Source: CAVWXT01 sp963759115
GTDB lineage: Bacteria; Planctomycetota; Planctomycetia; Pirellulales; Thermoguttaceae
Assembly (NCBI GenBank): GCA_963759115.1
Contig: CAVWXT010000005.1
Coordinates: forward strand, 372,001 to 436,000
Length of the DNA stretch: 64,000 bases
Direction of reading: 5' to 3'
Shown here: positions 39,124 through 46,975 of the stretch, piece by piece
Layout: each line of letters opens with the position of its first letter
Position numbering within the stretch: the first letter of the stretch is position 1
Notes under the pieces: model-generated
The model's input: the letters and a program-made list of their open reading frames with translations, nothing else
What the model was told of the DNA's origin: nothing
Databases searched by the model: none
Made by a program: the position numbers and the translations under genes

Positions 39124-39188
39124 AGGGTCTCAGGGTTCAGGGTTCAGGGTTCAGGCTCCGACTTCAACTCCTGAACCCTGAACCCTCC
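39124..39188. repeat. Heptad tandem repeat (CAGGGTT type), opposed arms
   Basis: The left arm AGGGTCT then three CAGGGTT (39124-39151) is opposed by CCTGAAC twice plus CCTCC (39170-39188), 18 bp apart. It lies between the M50-like gene and the TPR gene. Confidence 0.8.
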
Positions 39189-39213
39189 TTGTTTGCGTCA
39201 ATCAGCCGCCTCT

Positions 39214-40080
39214 TCAGTCCGAGAAGCGGCGCATCCACAGCAACAGCAGCAACGTGATCGCCGCGACCACGTAGGCGCCGCGGACGTCGACCAGGGAGAC
39301 CAACAGCGCCACCAGCGAGGCGCCGCCCAGCAGCCAGATCCAGGCGAAGCTCCGCGGCTCGCGGTCCGGCGCGTCGACGTCGACCTTGCGTTCCACCAGC
39401 ATTCGGGCGATCTGCCGCTGCTTGGCGTTCTTGCGCACGGACGCGAGCAACTCCTCCGCCCCGGCATGTTCTCCGACCAGACCGGCCAGGGCCTCGGCCT
39501 TCACGTCTTCGTGCCGATCCTGCAAGAGCGCCACCATCGCCGACTGGGCGTAGATGTCGTTCGGGTTGAGTTCGAGCGCGCGGCGGAGGCTGGCCTCGGC
39601 CTCGCCACGACGGTGGAGGCGGTATTGGGCCAAACCCAAGGCGGCCCAGGCCGTCGAGGAATCGGCGTCGGCCGCCACGGCTTCCTGGGCGGCTTCGTGG
39701 GCCGGCTTGGGGCCACGCTGCGTCGCCATGAACCAGGCGTATTCGCTCAGCATCGCCGGCCGGCGTCCCGATAGTTCGATCGCCCGCTGGAACGAGGTCT
39801 GGGCGAGGGTGAGCCGCGCGGAGCGCCAGGCCGCCAGCGCCTGGAGCAAATAGACGCGTTCGTCGGCCGGGGCCAAATCGACCGCCCGGCGCGCCTCCTC
39901 CAGCGACTCCTCGGGCGAGTCGGCCCCGAGCAACGCCTGGGCGCGGATGGCGCGTACCACCGCGTCGTCGGGCGCGGCGGCCACCAGTTGGTCGCCGATG
40001 GCCACGGCGCGAACGTCGTCGCCGTCGCGCAAGGCGGCAAACGCCCGATCGATCAGACGGTGGAATTCGGCTTCATCCAT
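39214..40080 (-). CDS. TPR protein with C-terminal membrane helices
   Basis: 288 residues from ATG 40080 (MDEAEFHRLIDRAFAALRDG). About five tetratricopeptide units can be followed: AIGDQLVAAAPDDAVV, SLEEARRAVDLAPADERV, AQTSFQRAIELSGRRPAM, HEAAQEAVAADADSSTAW, and AEASLRRALELNPNDIYA. The C-terminus has two helices (FAWIWLLGGASLVALLVSLV and YVVAAITLLLLLWMRR), so the TPR part is probably cytoplasmic and tethered. A scaffold role is likely; partner unknown. Confidence 0.82.
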   Translation of the reverse strand: MDEAEFHRLIDRAFAALRDGDDVRAVAIGDQLVAAAPDDAVVRAIRAQALLGADSPEESLEEARRAVDLAPADERVYLLQALAAWRSARLTLAQTSFQRAIELSGRRPAMLSEYAWFMATQRGPKPAHEAAQEAVAADADSSTAWAALGLAQYRLHRRGEAEASLRRALELNPNDIYAQSAMVALLQDRHEDVKAEALAGLVGEHAGAEELLASVRKNAKQRQIARMLVERKVDVDAPDREPRSFAWIWLLGGASLVALLVSLVDVRGAYVVAAITLLLLLWMRRFSD

Positions 40081-40129
40081 GACCCTGCGCCGCAACGCCA
40101 ACCACGATAACCGTTCGCCTTGCTGGACC

Positions 40130-40233
40130 GTAGAAGCGGCATCTTGCCGCTTCACGGTTGTTTCTTGCGGCTTCACGGCTGTTCCAGGAGCATCGGCCCG
40201 CACCGCGATAACGCGGCAAGATGCCGCGTCTAC
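40130..40233. repeat. REPIN-like inverted hairpin pair (GTAG head)
   Basis: The left arm at 40130-40153 begins GTAGAAGCGGCATCTTGCCG; the right arm, minus strand from 40233, begins GTAGACGCGGCATCTTGCCG. Each forms its own stem around TCT. The third stem pair is A-T in one arm and C-G in the other (AAGCGGCA/TGCCGCTT versus ACGCGGCA/TGCCGCGT), a compensatory change. A partial copy CTTGCGGCTTCACGG lies between the arms. Location: the gap between the divergent TPR and DUF1570 genes. Confidence 0.85.
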
Positions 40234-40286
40234 TCGAGCCATTTTAGCCTAGTCGCGCAGTGTAGTATAGTTGTGCAGGGGCTCCC

Positions 40287-41399
40287 ATGCCGACTTCGTT
40301 ACCTGCATTTCGTGCTTCGTTCTGCCTTCTGGCGGCCGCCGTTGCGCTGGGTTGCTGCCCACAGGCGGTGGTGGCGGCCGGGCTGCCGGAGGCCATGATC
40401 GAGTTAAGTCTCCACGGACAAAAGGTGGAAGGGGCCCCGCTCGGTTGGAACTCGCGCGAGGTCCACTTGTTGGGCCGCGACGGCCGGCTGTGGACGTTCG
40501 ATCCCAACGAGGCCCGCGACTTTACGAAGACGGGCTCGGAGTTCCGGGCCTATTCGCCTTCGGAGTTCCGCGCCACGCTCTTGCGGGAGTTGGGCAGCGG
40601 CTACGAGGTCAGCGGCACGAGCCATTACATGGTGGCCCATCCCCGCGGCCAGAGCGACCAGTGGGCGGAGCGGTTCGAGGACCTGTATCGCTCGTTCGTC
40701 CAGTATTTCTCGGTGCGCGGCTGCGAGCCTGCGGCGCCGCCGTTTCCGCTGGTGGGCATCGTGTGCCAAGACCGCGCCGATTTCGCCCGCCGCGCGGCGG
40801 CGCAGAACGGCGACAGTGTTCCCAACGGCGTGGTGGGATACTACAACGTCGAGTCGAACCGCATCACGCTCTACGACATGGGCGGCCAGGCCGACTCGCG
40901 GAACTGGCGGCAAAACGCGGCCGTGCTGATCCACGAGGCCACGCATCAGACGGCGTTCAACACGGGCATTCACAGCCGCTACTGCCCGCCGCCGCTCTGG
41001 CTGGCCGAGGGGCTGGCCATGCTGTTCGAAGCGCCCGGCGTGTGCGACCCGCGCAGCCACACGCAGCCCGGCGATCGGGTCAACCGCGACCGGCTGCGGG
41101 CCTTCCGGCAGATGCTGGCCCCGCGCCATCGGCCGGAGCTGCTCGCCTCGTTGGCGGCCTCCGACGATCTCTTCCGCATGAACCCGGCGGCCGCCTATGC
41201 CGAGTCGTGGGCGATGACTTTCTTTCTGGTGGAGACCGAGCCGGCAAAATATGCCCAGTACCTGAGGCAGACCGCCTCGCGCCCGCCGTTCCAGAAGTAC
41301 ACGGCGGCCGAGCGGACGGCCGATTTCACGGCGGTCTTCGGCGCGGATTGGCGGATGCTGGAGGCCCGGTTCCTGCGGTTCATGGCCGAGGTGCCGTGA
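40287..41399 (+). CDS. Exported DUF1570-family protein (HExxH)
   Basis: 370 residues. Signal peptide MPTSLPAFRASFCLLAAAVA to VVAAG. The mature part carries GVVGYYNVESNRITLYDM and AAVLIHEATHQTAFNTGI, where HEATH is a HExxH zinc-binding motif, with LWLAEGLAMLFE giving the third ligand Glu. These are the marks of DUF1570 (PF07607), a family I know mainly from planctomycetes and gluzincin-like in pattern. It probably acts outside the cytoplasm; proteolysis is inferred, not shown. Confidence 0.85.
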   Translation: MPTSLPAFRASFCLLAAAVALGCCPQAVVAAGLPEAMIELSLHGQKVEGAPLGWNSREVHLLGRDGRLWTFDPNEARDFTKTGSEFRAYSPSEFRATLLRELGSGYEVSGTSHYMVAHPRGQSDQWAERFEDLYRSFVQYFSVRGCEPAAPPFPLVGIVCQDRADFARRAAAQNGDSVPNGVVGYYNVESNRITLYDMGGQADSRNWRQNAAVLIHEATHQTAFNTGIHSRYCPPPLWLAEGLAMLFEAPGVCDPRSHTQPGDRVNRDRLRAFRQMLAPRHRPELLASLAASDDLFRMNPAAAYAESWAMTFFLVETEPAKYAQYLRQTASRPPFQKYTAAERTADFTAVFGADWRMLEARFLRFMAEVP

Positions 41400-41546
41400 C
41401 TCCGCTCCCGGCGTTTTGCCTGGCGCCGCGGCATGACCTATACATGTATTGGGGATGGGTCGACACATTCCCTTCGGAACGAGTTTACTTGATTTGCCGA
41501 TTGTATCGACAGACTCGTCCGCGGCGGCGCCGCGGAGTTCGCGATC

Positions 41547-42509
41547 ATGGCAACATCGCCCGTCTTATCGCAGATTCCTGAGCAGTGGGCCGAACCGCTC
41601 ACGGCCTCGTGGCAAGCACAGCGGAGCCACGCCCGCGAGTTGCTCGCCACCCAACAGGCATGGTTGGAGCAGGCGGAAGCCCTCATCGAGCAACAGCTTC
41701 AACGGATTGAAGGAGAGCTGGCCGGCCGGTGCGATGAACTCGAGCGCGTGCGCGGCGAGCGCGACGACCTGGCCGCTCGACTGGCGCTGATGGAAGCGTG
41801 CCCCGCGGGAAGCGAATCGCAGCCGGCGGCTGCGGGGGGCGAGTCGAACGAGGACGACCGGCGCCGCTACGAACTGGCCCAGGAGAGCATCCGCGAACTG
41901 AACGCAAGAAACGCCGAGCTTCTGCAGCAGCTTGACGAGGCCCGCGCGGCGGCATCCAGTCCGGCCGCGCCGAATCGAAACTCCCACGGCCCGCTCGACT
42001 GGGAAGCGGAGAAACGGCGGATTCTCGCGGCGTTGGAATCCGACTTCGACCAGCACGACGCCCAGCAGTTCGGCGAACGGCTGAAGATCGAAGACGTCGT
42101 CCACACGACCGAGCAGGTCGTCGCCGAGAAGGACCGCCAGATCCGAGAGTTGAAGCAACGGGTAGAAGAACTACGCGGCAAAATCGCCGCGGGGGCGACC
42201 CCTGCGGCCGCGGGCAGCCAGGCGATCCAAGGTGACGCGGCACTTCGGGAAGAGCAGGAACGGCTCAAGCGATTGCAGGAAGAATTGCAGGAGAAGTGCC
42301 GCAAGGCGGAAGTCGAGATCTCGCTGGAGCGCGCCAAGCTCGCACGGCAGCGGGCCGAGCTCGAAGAGCAAGTCCACGCGGCGGCCAGCGCCGCACCGAA
42401 TCCGTCACCGACGGCCAACGCGGCCGACGAGGCCGAGCGGCCGACCCGCGGCCGGTGGCTGGCCAAGCTGGGGCTGACCGAGGCCGACAGGGACCGCAAG
42501 AAGCGCTGA
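41547..42509 (+). CDS. Coiled-coil protein of unknown function
   Basis: 320 residues dominated by heptad-type coiled coil: WLEQAEALIEQQLQRIEGEL, CDELERVRGERDDLAARL, ELAQESIRELNARNAELLQQ and LKRLQEELQEKCRKAEVEI. A short conserved-looking segment LDWEAEKRRILAALESDFD lies in the middle, and the C-terminus ends RGRWLAKLGLTEADRDRKKR. No signal peptide or membrane segment. Possibly a cytoskeletal or scaffold protein; no family recognised. An octad repeat begins at its stop codon. Confidence 0.75.
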   Translation: MATSPVLSQIPEQWAEPLTASWQAQRSHARELLATQQAWLEQAEALIEQQLQRIEGELAGRCDELERVRGERDDLAARLALMEACPAGSESQPAAAGGESNEDDRRRYELAQESIRELNARNAELLQQLDEARAAASSPAAPNRNSHGPLDWEAEKRRILAALESDFDQHDAQQFGERLKIEDVVHTTEQVVAEKDRQIRELKQRVEELRGKIAAGATPAAAGSQAIQGDAALREEQERLKRLQEELQEKCRKAEVEISLERAKLARQRAELEEQVHAAASAAPNPSPTANAADEAERPTRGRWLAKLGLTEADRDRKKR

Positions 42510-42597
42510 AGAAGGTGACAAGGTGAGCGAGTGACAGGGTGATGCGCCCCCGTCACCTTGTCACCCCGTCACCTTGTCACCCCGTCACCTTGTCATC
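42509..42597. repeat. Octad tandem repeat (YGTCACCY type), opposed arms
   Basis: The right arm at 42551-42595 repeats CGTCACCTTGTCACCC with 16-bp period (two 8-mers). The left arm at 42511-42542 (AAGGTGACAAGGTGAG..) reads in the opposite sense. It begins at the stop of the coiled-coil gene. Confidence 0.75.
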
Positions 42598-42765
42598 GCC
42601 CCCCTCCACATGGTGGGCGTCTTGTGCGAAAACGCCCGGCGCGCCAGAATTATGGGCCGTATCGCTTGGAGGGTCGTACCTGGGGTGACCCCTGCGTCAC
42701 CGCCCCGGGCGAGTCATCGTGACCGGCCGCAATCGGTCCGGCTTTTCCGAGAGGATCGTCCACCC

Positions 42766-43052
42766 ATGAAAATCGAGCCTTTGGGCGCCAACCTGGTGGT
42801 CAAGCGGCTGCCCGCCGACGACGTGACGGCCGGCGGCATCGTGCTGCCGGATGCCGCCCAGGAAAAACCGCGGCAAGGACGCGTGCTTTCGATCGGCGAC
42901 GGCCGAATGCTCCCCAGCGGCATCGCGCCCCCCACCAGGTGAGCGAAGGCGACCGCGTGCTGTTCGGCAGCTACGCCGGCACGGAAGTGGTGATCGACGG
43001 CCAGGAACTTCTCATTATGAGCGAGGATGAAATCCTGGCCGTCGTGCCGTGA
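42766..43052 (+). CDS. groES: Co-chaperonin GroES (frameshifted)
   Basis: About 96 residues. MKIEPLGANLVVKRLPADD, the mobile loop TAGGIVLPDAAQEKPRQG, then VLSIGDGRM; a break in the C6 run near 42,930 (one C missing would restore the frame) leads to HQVSEGDRVLFGSYAGTEV and the usual ending LIMSEDEILAVV. It caps GroEL during folding. No groEL follows: the next gene codes for an exported prenyltransferase-repeat protein. A broken groES in a living cell is unlikely, which argues that the frame break is a sequence error. Confidence 0.93.
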
Positions 43053-43075
43053 TCCCCGTAACAAGCGAGGTAGCC

Positions 43076-44201
43076 ATGTTCAAGCAGATGTGTTTGTCCC
43101 GTCGTGTTGATGGTTGTGTTGCTGGCCACCGCGGCCGCGGAGGATAAGGCCGCGGCGCCGCCGGCTAGACGCTCAGGCTTACGCCGAGGCCGTGGCCCGC
43201 GCGATCGGTTTTCTCCAGCAAGCCCAGGCGCCCGACGGTTCGTACTTCGCCGCCGGCGGACCGGGCGTGACGGCCGTGGTCACGTCCGCCATCTTGCGGC
43301 ACGGCGCACGCCCGGCGACCCGCTGGTGGCCAAGAGCCTCAAATATCTTGAAGGCTTCGTGCAGCCCGACGGCGCAATCTCCTTGAAGGACAGCGACTAC
43401 CGCAATTACGAGACCTCGCTGGGCCTGATGTGTTTCGCCGAGGCCAATCGCGACGGCCGCTACGACAAGCTGATCAAGAACGCGGAGAAGTTTCTCAAGG
43501 ACAATCAATGGGGCGGGACCCAGGAACTGGAAAAGTCGAATCCCGCCTACGGCGGCGCCGGCTACGGCAAGCACAAGCGGCCCGACCTGTCGAACACGCA
43601 CTTCCTGATCGACGCCTTGAAGGCCGCCGGCGCCGGGCCTGACGACGAGGCCATGAAGAAGGCCCTGGTCTTTGTCTCGCGTTGCCAGAACCTGGAGAGC
43701 GAGCACAACACGCTGCCGGTCGCGGCGAAGAACCCCGACGGCGGTTTTTACTACACCGCGGCCGCCGGCGGCGAGAGTCAGGCCGGCAAGACGCCCGACG
43801 GCGGACTGCGCAGCTACGCCTCGATGACCTACGCCGGCCTGAAGAGCATGATCTATGCCGGCGTGAAGTCCGACGACCCTCGCGTTCAAGCCGCCATGAA
43901 GTGGATCCGGCAACACTACGACCTCGCCAGCAATCCGGGCATGGGCACTTCCGGCCTCTACTACTACTACCACGTGTTCGCCAAGGCGCTCGACGCCGCC
44001 GGAGTCAAGGAGATTGTCGACGCCGAGGGCAAGCCGCACGATTGGCGCCGCGACCTGGTGGCCGAGCTCGTCAAGCGGCAGCGGCCCGATGGCTCATGGC
44101 TGAACGAGGATTCCCGCTGGTTGGAAGGCGAGCCGAGTCTGGTGACGGCCTACAGCCTGCTGGCCCTGTCGTACTGCAAGCCGGCGGGCGGAAAGAAGTA
44201 G
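43076..44201 (+). CDS. Exported prenyltransferase/squalene-cyclase repeat protein (frameshifted)
   Basis: About 375 residues. The N-terminus MFKQMCLSRRV then LMVVLLATAAAE is signal-like across a frame break. The body is an alpha/alpha toroid with QW-like repeats: ARAIGFLQQAQAPDGSYFA, LKYLEGFVQPDGAISL, CQNLESEHNTLPVAAKNPDG and LVKRQRPDGSWLNEDSRW. Catalytic DXDD of squalene-hopene cyclases is not seen, so it is probably not a cyclase; similar exported proteins are common in planctomycetes. Breaks lie near 43,110, 43,165 and 43,310. It shares its domain type with the large M56 fusion at 49.6-54.5 kb. Confidence 0.82.
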
Positions 44202-44218
44202 CGCAATCGGTCACGGCG

Positions 44219-45398
44219 CTACAACTTCACACGATGGGGATCCTTGGTATTCGGCGGAACGATGCGGTGGTGGCCGGTCAGGCACCACGTTCCCAGCGGC
44301 GGGCCCGCGTTGAAGGCGACGATCAGCACTGCGGCAAGCGCCAAGGGACAAGAGATCGTGCAGTAGTCTGGCCCGGCGAGAAAGGCCACCTTCGCACCAA
44401 TCAGCGCCGTTAGCAACGCGCCCAGCGGCGCTGAGGAACACATAGTCGTAACCGGGGATGATCCAGCGGCCCGTAAGAATTCGTCCCCACAGGCTAATGG
44501 GCGGTCGGCACGGGATCACGTACGCGACCACTCTGCCGATGATCGCAAAGACGGAACCGTACGCGAATGCCACGGCCGGCAGCACCGTTCGCCCCTCCGG
44601 GTCAGTGATGTTCGATGTCAGAGCGCAGAGGCACGCGGCAGCCAGTAGCGGCATAAGAATCCCATCGCGGCGGCGAATCCTTCCATCTGGCAGCACTCCG
44701 GTGAGTTGGCCGTTCGGCCACCCCAGCAGCGACTTTCGCCGTTCCATCGAGTTGGAGGCACATTGCTTGCGGAGGATCCCCATGATTTGCAGCTCTTCCT
44801 GCCAGGGAAACCGCTGAAGCGCCATGCCTTGTCCCACGAACACCAATGGGTACACGACAATGAGCGCGCCGAGGGAAACCAACGGCCACGGCGCGAGGCG
44901 GACGGCGACCACCAGGTTGAAAAGGGCCAGATAGCTCATCCACCACGGGCCGGTTAGCCAGAATGAAACGCCCAGGGTGCCGAGGTACGCAAAGAGGAAC
45001 GCCCACAGTGCCCAAACGCGTCCCAACGGAGTTCCGTGCAATGCCAGCAGCACAATGCCCACCACGACCACGTCTTGCCACGCCAAACAGATCGGCGACA
45101 CCGGAAGCGGTTTGCGGCTGGTCCAAGGCGTCTGGTCGAGCCAACTGCGGTACTTGGGTCGGAAGAGTGGATGAAATGCCGCGGCACGGAATACGCCGAA
45201 GGCGGCCATCGCGATTGCCACACAGCCGTCGCGCGCTTCCAGCAGTGAGTCTTGGCCGCGCTCGACAAACAGCACGCCGAACCGCCAGCGCAACCAGAGT
45301 TGTAGCGCTTCGATGAGCAACGGCACGGAGATTGCCAGCAGCACGATCCACGTTGGCGGGAGCGTCCATCGCAACCAGCGAATGACGGTGTGGATCAT
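44219..45398 (-). CDS. ABC exporter membrane subunit-like protein (frameshifted near 3' end)
   Basis: About 393 residues with roughly ten hydrophobic segments, e.g. PPTWIVLLAISVPLLIEAL, VVVGIVLLALHGTPLG, WALWAFLFAYLGTLGVSFWL, PWPLVSLGALIVVYPLVFV and LLAAACLCALTSNI. No permease signature is recognised, but its start overlaps the stop of the ATPase gene (ATGA), so it is most likely the membrane half of that transporter. A break near 44,435 hides the true end (PLGALLTALIGAKVAFLA..PNTKDPHRVKL, stop at 44219). Substrate unknown. Confidence 0.7.
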
Positions 45399-46177
45399 CT
45401 TGCGTCTCCCTCGAAGTAGTGACGCAGATTGTCGGCCGTATGCGGGTGAAAGAGCCGTTCGAGGACTTCGGCCAGCGGGCCTGAGCAGCCGGTCTGCCGG
45501 CGAAGCCCCTCGGCACTGTCGAAAGCTACAACCTGGCCGTCCCGCAGCACGACAATTTGCCGGGAGAGCTCTTCAACCAACTCGGCCACGGGCGTCGACA
45601 TGATGACGGTCTTCTTTCGCTCGGTGCTGAGATGCTGAAGGATTCGCTTGAGGGCGAGGATGCCGGACGGATCCAGCCCGCCGGAAAAGGGTTCGTCCAG
45701 GATCAACACCGGCGCCTCCGTCACCAACGTGGCGCAGATGGCGATCTTCTTCTGCTGGCCGTTGGAGTAGCTCTCGATCGGCCAGTCGCCCTCGCGGTCC
45801 AAGTCGAAGACGCGGAGCAGCCGTTCGACGTGATCCATCAGCCGATCGTCGTCAATGTCGTAGAGCCGGCCGACGGCCAGCAGGAACTCGCGGCCGGTGC
45901 GGATGCCGGGCAGCCAGGGGTGGTCGGGCAAGTAGGCCACCCCGCGGCGAATCGCCAATTCGTCCTCCTCCGAGGCCCGCCGCCGCCGACCGTCGATTTC
46001 CACGTATCCCTTCAACGGCCAGAGCACGCCCCCGATCACGCCGAGCAGGGTCGTCTTGCCCATGCCGTTGGGACCGAGCACGGCAACCAACTCTCCCGTC
46101 TGGACCTCCAGATTGACGTGCCGCAGCACCGGGCGCACTCCGTAATGGTGCGTGACATCGACAACGCGGATCATCAT
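45395..46177 (-). CDS. ABC transporter ATP-binding protein
   Basis: 260 residues, intact. Walker A VLGPNGMGKTTLLG, Q-loop region GVAYLPDHPWLPG, signature SYSNGQQKKIAI (SNGQQ in place of the usual LSGGQ), Walker B VLILDEPFSGGLDPSG and the switch region KKTVIMSTP (no His seen after the strand; the usual switch His position reads Thr/Pro). The ATG pair is preceded by GGAGA. It drives the membrane subunit encoded next (overlap ATGA). This pairing is of the exporter type with one ATPase and one permease gene. Confidence 0.92.
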   Translation of the reverse strand: MMIRVVDVTHHYGVRPVLRHVNLEVQTGELVAVLGPNGMGKTTLLGVIGGVLWPLKGYVEIDGRRRRASEEDELAIRRGVAYLPDHPWLPGIRTGREFLLAVGRLYDIDDDRLMDHVERLLRVFDLDREGDWPIESYSNGQQKKIAICATLVTEAPVLILDEPFSGGLDPSGILALKRILQHLSTERKKTVIMSTPVAELVEELSRQIVVLRDGQVVAFDSAEGLRRQTGCSGPLAEVLERLFHPHTADNLRHYFEGDAR

Positions 46178-46421
46178 CAGGTCTCCGGCGCGAAAAGGAC
46201 TCACACACTAATGGCACGGCCACAGTATAACGGCGCGAACGTCCGACGGCAACGGGGCAAATCACGCGCAGGCAATTCACGAACGCCTCCGATCGTGCGG
46301 TCCGCGAAGTTGTTGGCGGGCAGCAATAGCGATGGCAACGTAACGGCCGGCCTTGAAAGACGACCGCGCCAGATGATAGGATAGTCGCCGTCGGCACTTG
46401 CCCTTATTGTGGTACGTCAAC

Positions 46422-46950
46422 ATGGACCTATTCGACGCCATTGCGAATCGTTACAGCTATCGTGGCGACTTCACCGCCGCGCCCGTCCCCCGAAAGGACC
46501 TCGAGCGGATCGTCCAGGCGGGCATTCAAGCGCCGTCGGCCTGCAACGAACAAGTGGCCACGTTCGTGATCGTCGACGACCCATCCCTGCTCCAGCAAAT
46601 TGCCGAGATCGTCGGCAAGCCGGTCTGCCGCTCGGCCAAGGCGATGATCGCCGTCGTGGCCGATCCGCGGCCGGTGTACGCGAATTGCTCGTTCGCCGCC
46701 GAGGATTGCGCGGCGGCCGTCGAGAACATGCTCCTGGCCATTACCGCCCTGGGCTATGCCAGCGTGTGGCTCGACGGCGTCTTGCGGCATGAGGACCGCG
46801 CCGCAGCGCATCGGGCGTCTGCTCGGCGTTCCCCTGCAAAGAACCATTCGCGTTCTGTTGCCGATCGGCGTGCCCGCCGAACCCGGCCGGCAACGCGAAA
46901 AGCTCCCCTTTCACCAACGGGCGTGGTTCAATCGCTACGAAGGAAGCTAA
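46422..46950 (+). CDS. Nitroreductase-family FMN protein (frameshifted)
   Basis: About 175 residues. MDLFDAIANRYSYRGDFTAA is the FMN-phosphate-binding N-terminus (RxSxR-type), followed by IVQAGIQAPSACNEQVATFV and NMLLAITALGYASVWLDG (second FMN contact). After a break near 46,795: RIGRLLGVPLQRTIRVLLPIG. It would reduce nitro groups, quinones or flavins with NAD(P)H. It is followed 25 bp later by the CocE-type hydrolase on the same strand. A specific substrate cannot be given. Confidence 0.88.
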
Positions 46951-46975
46951 CAATCCAGACTGGAGGACCTTTTCG

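Noticed and set aside
46178..46421. Promoter for the nitroreductase gene
   Set aside because: Divergent gap with no clear -35/-10 or operator; not supportable by eye.
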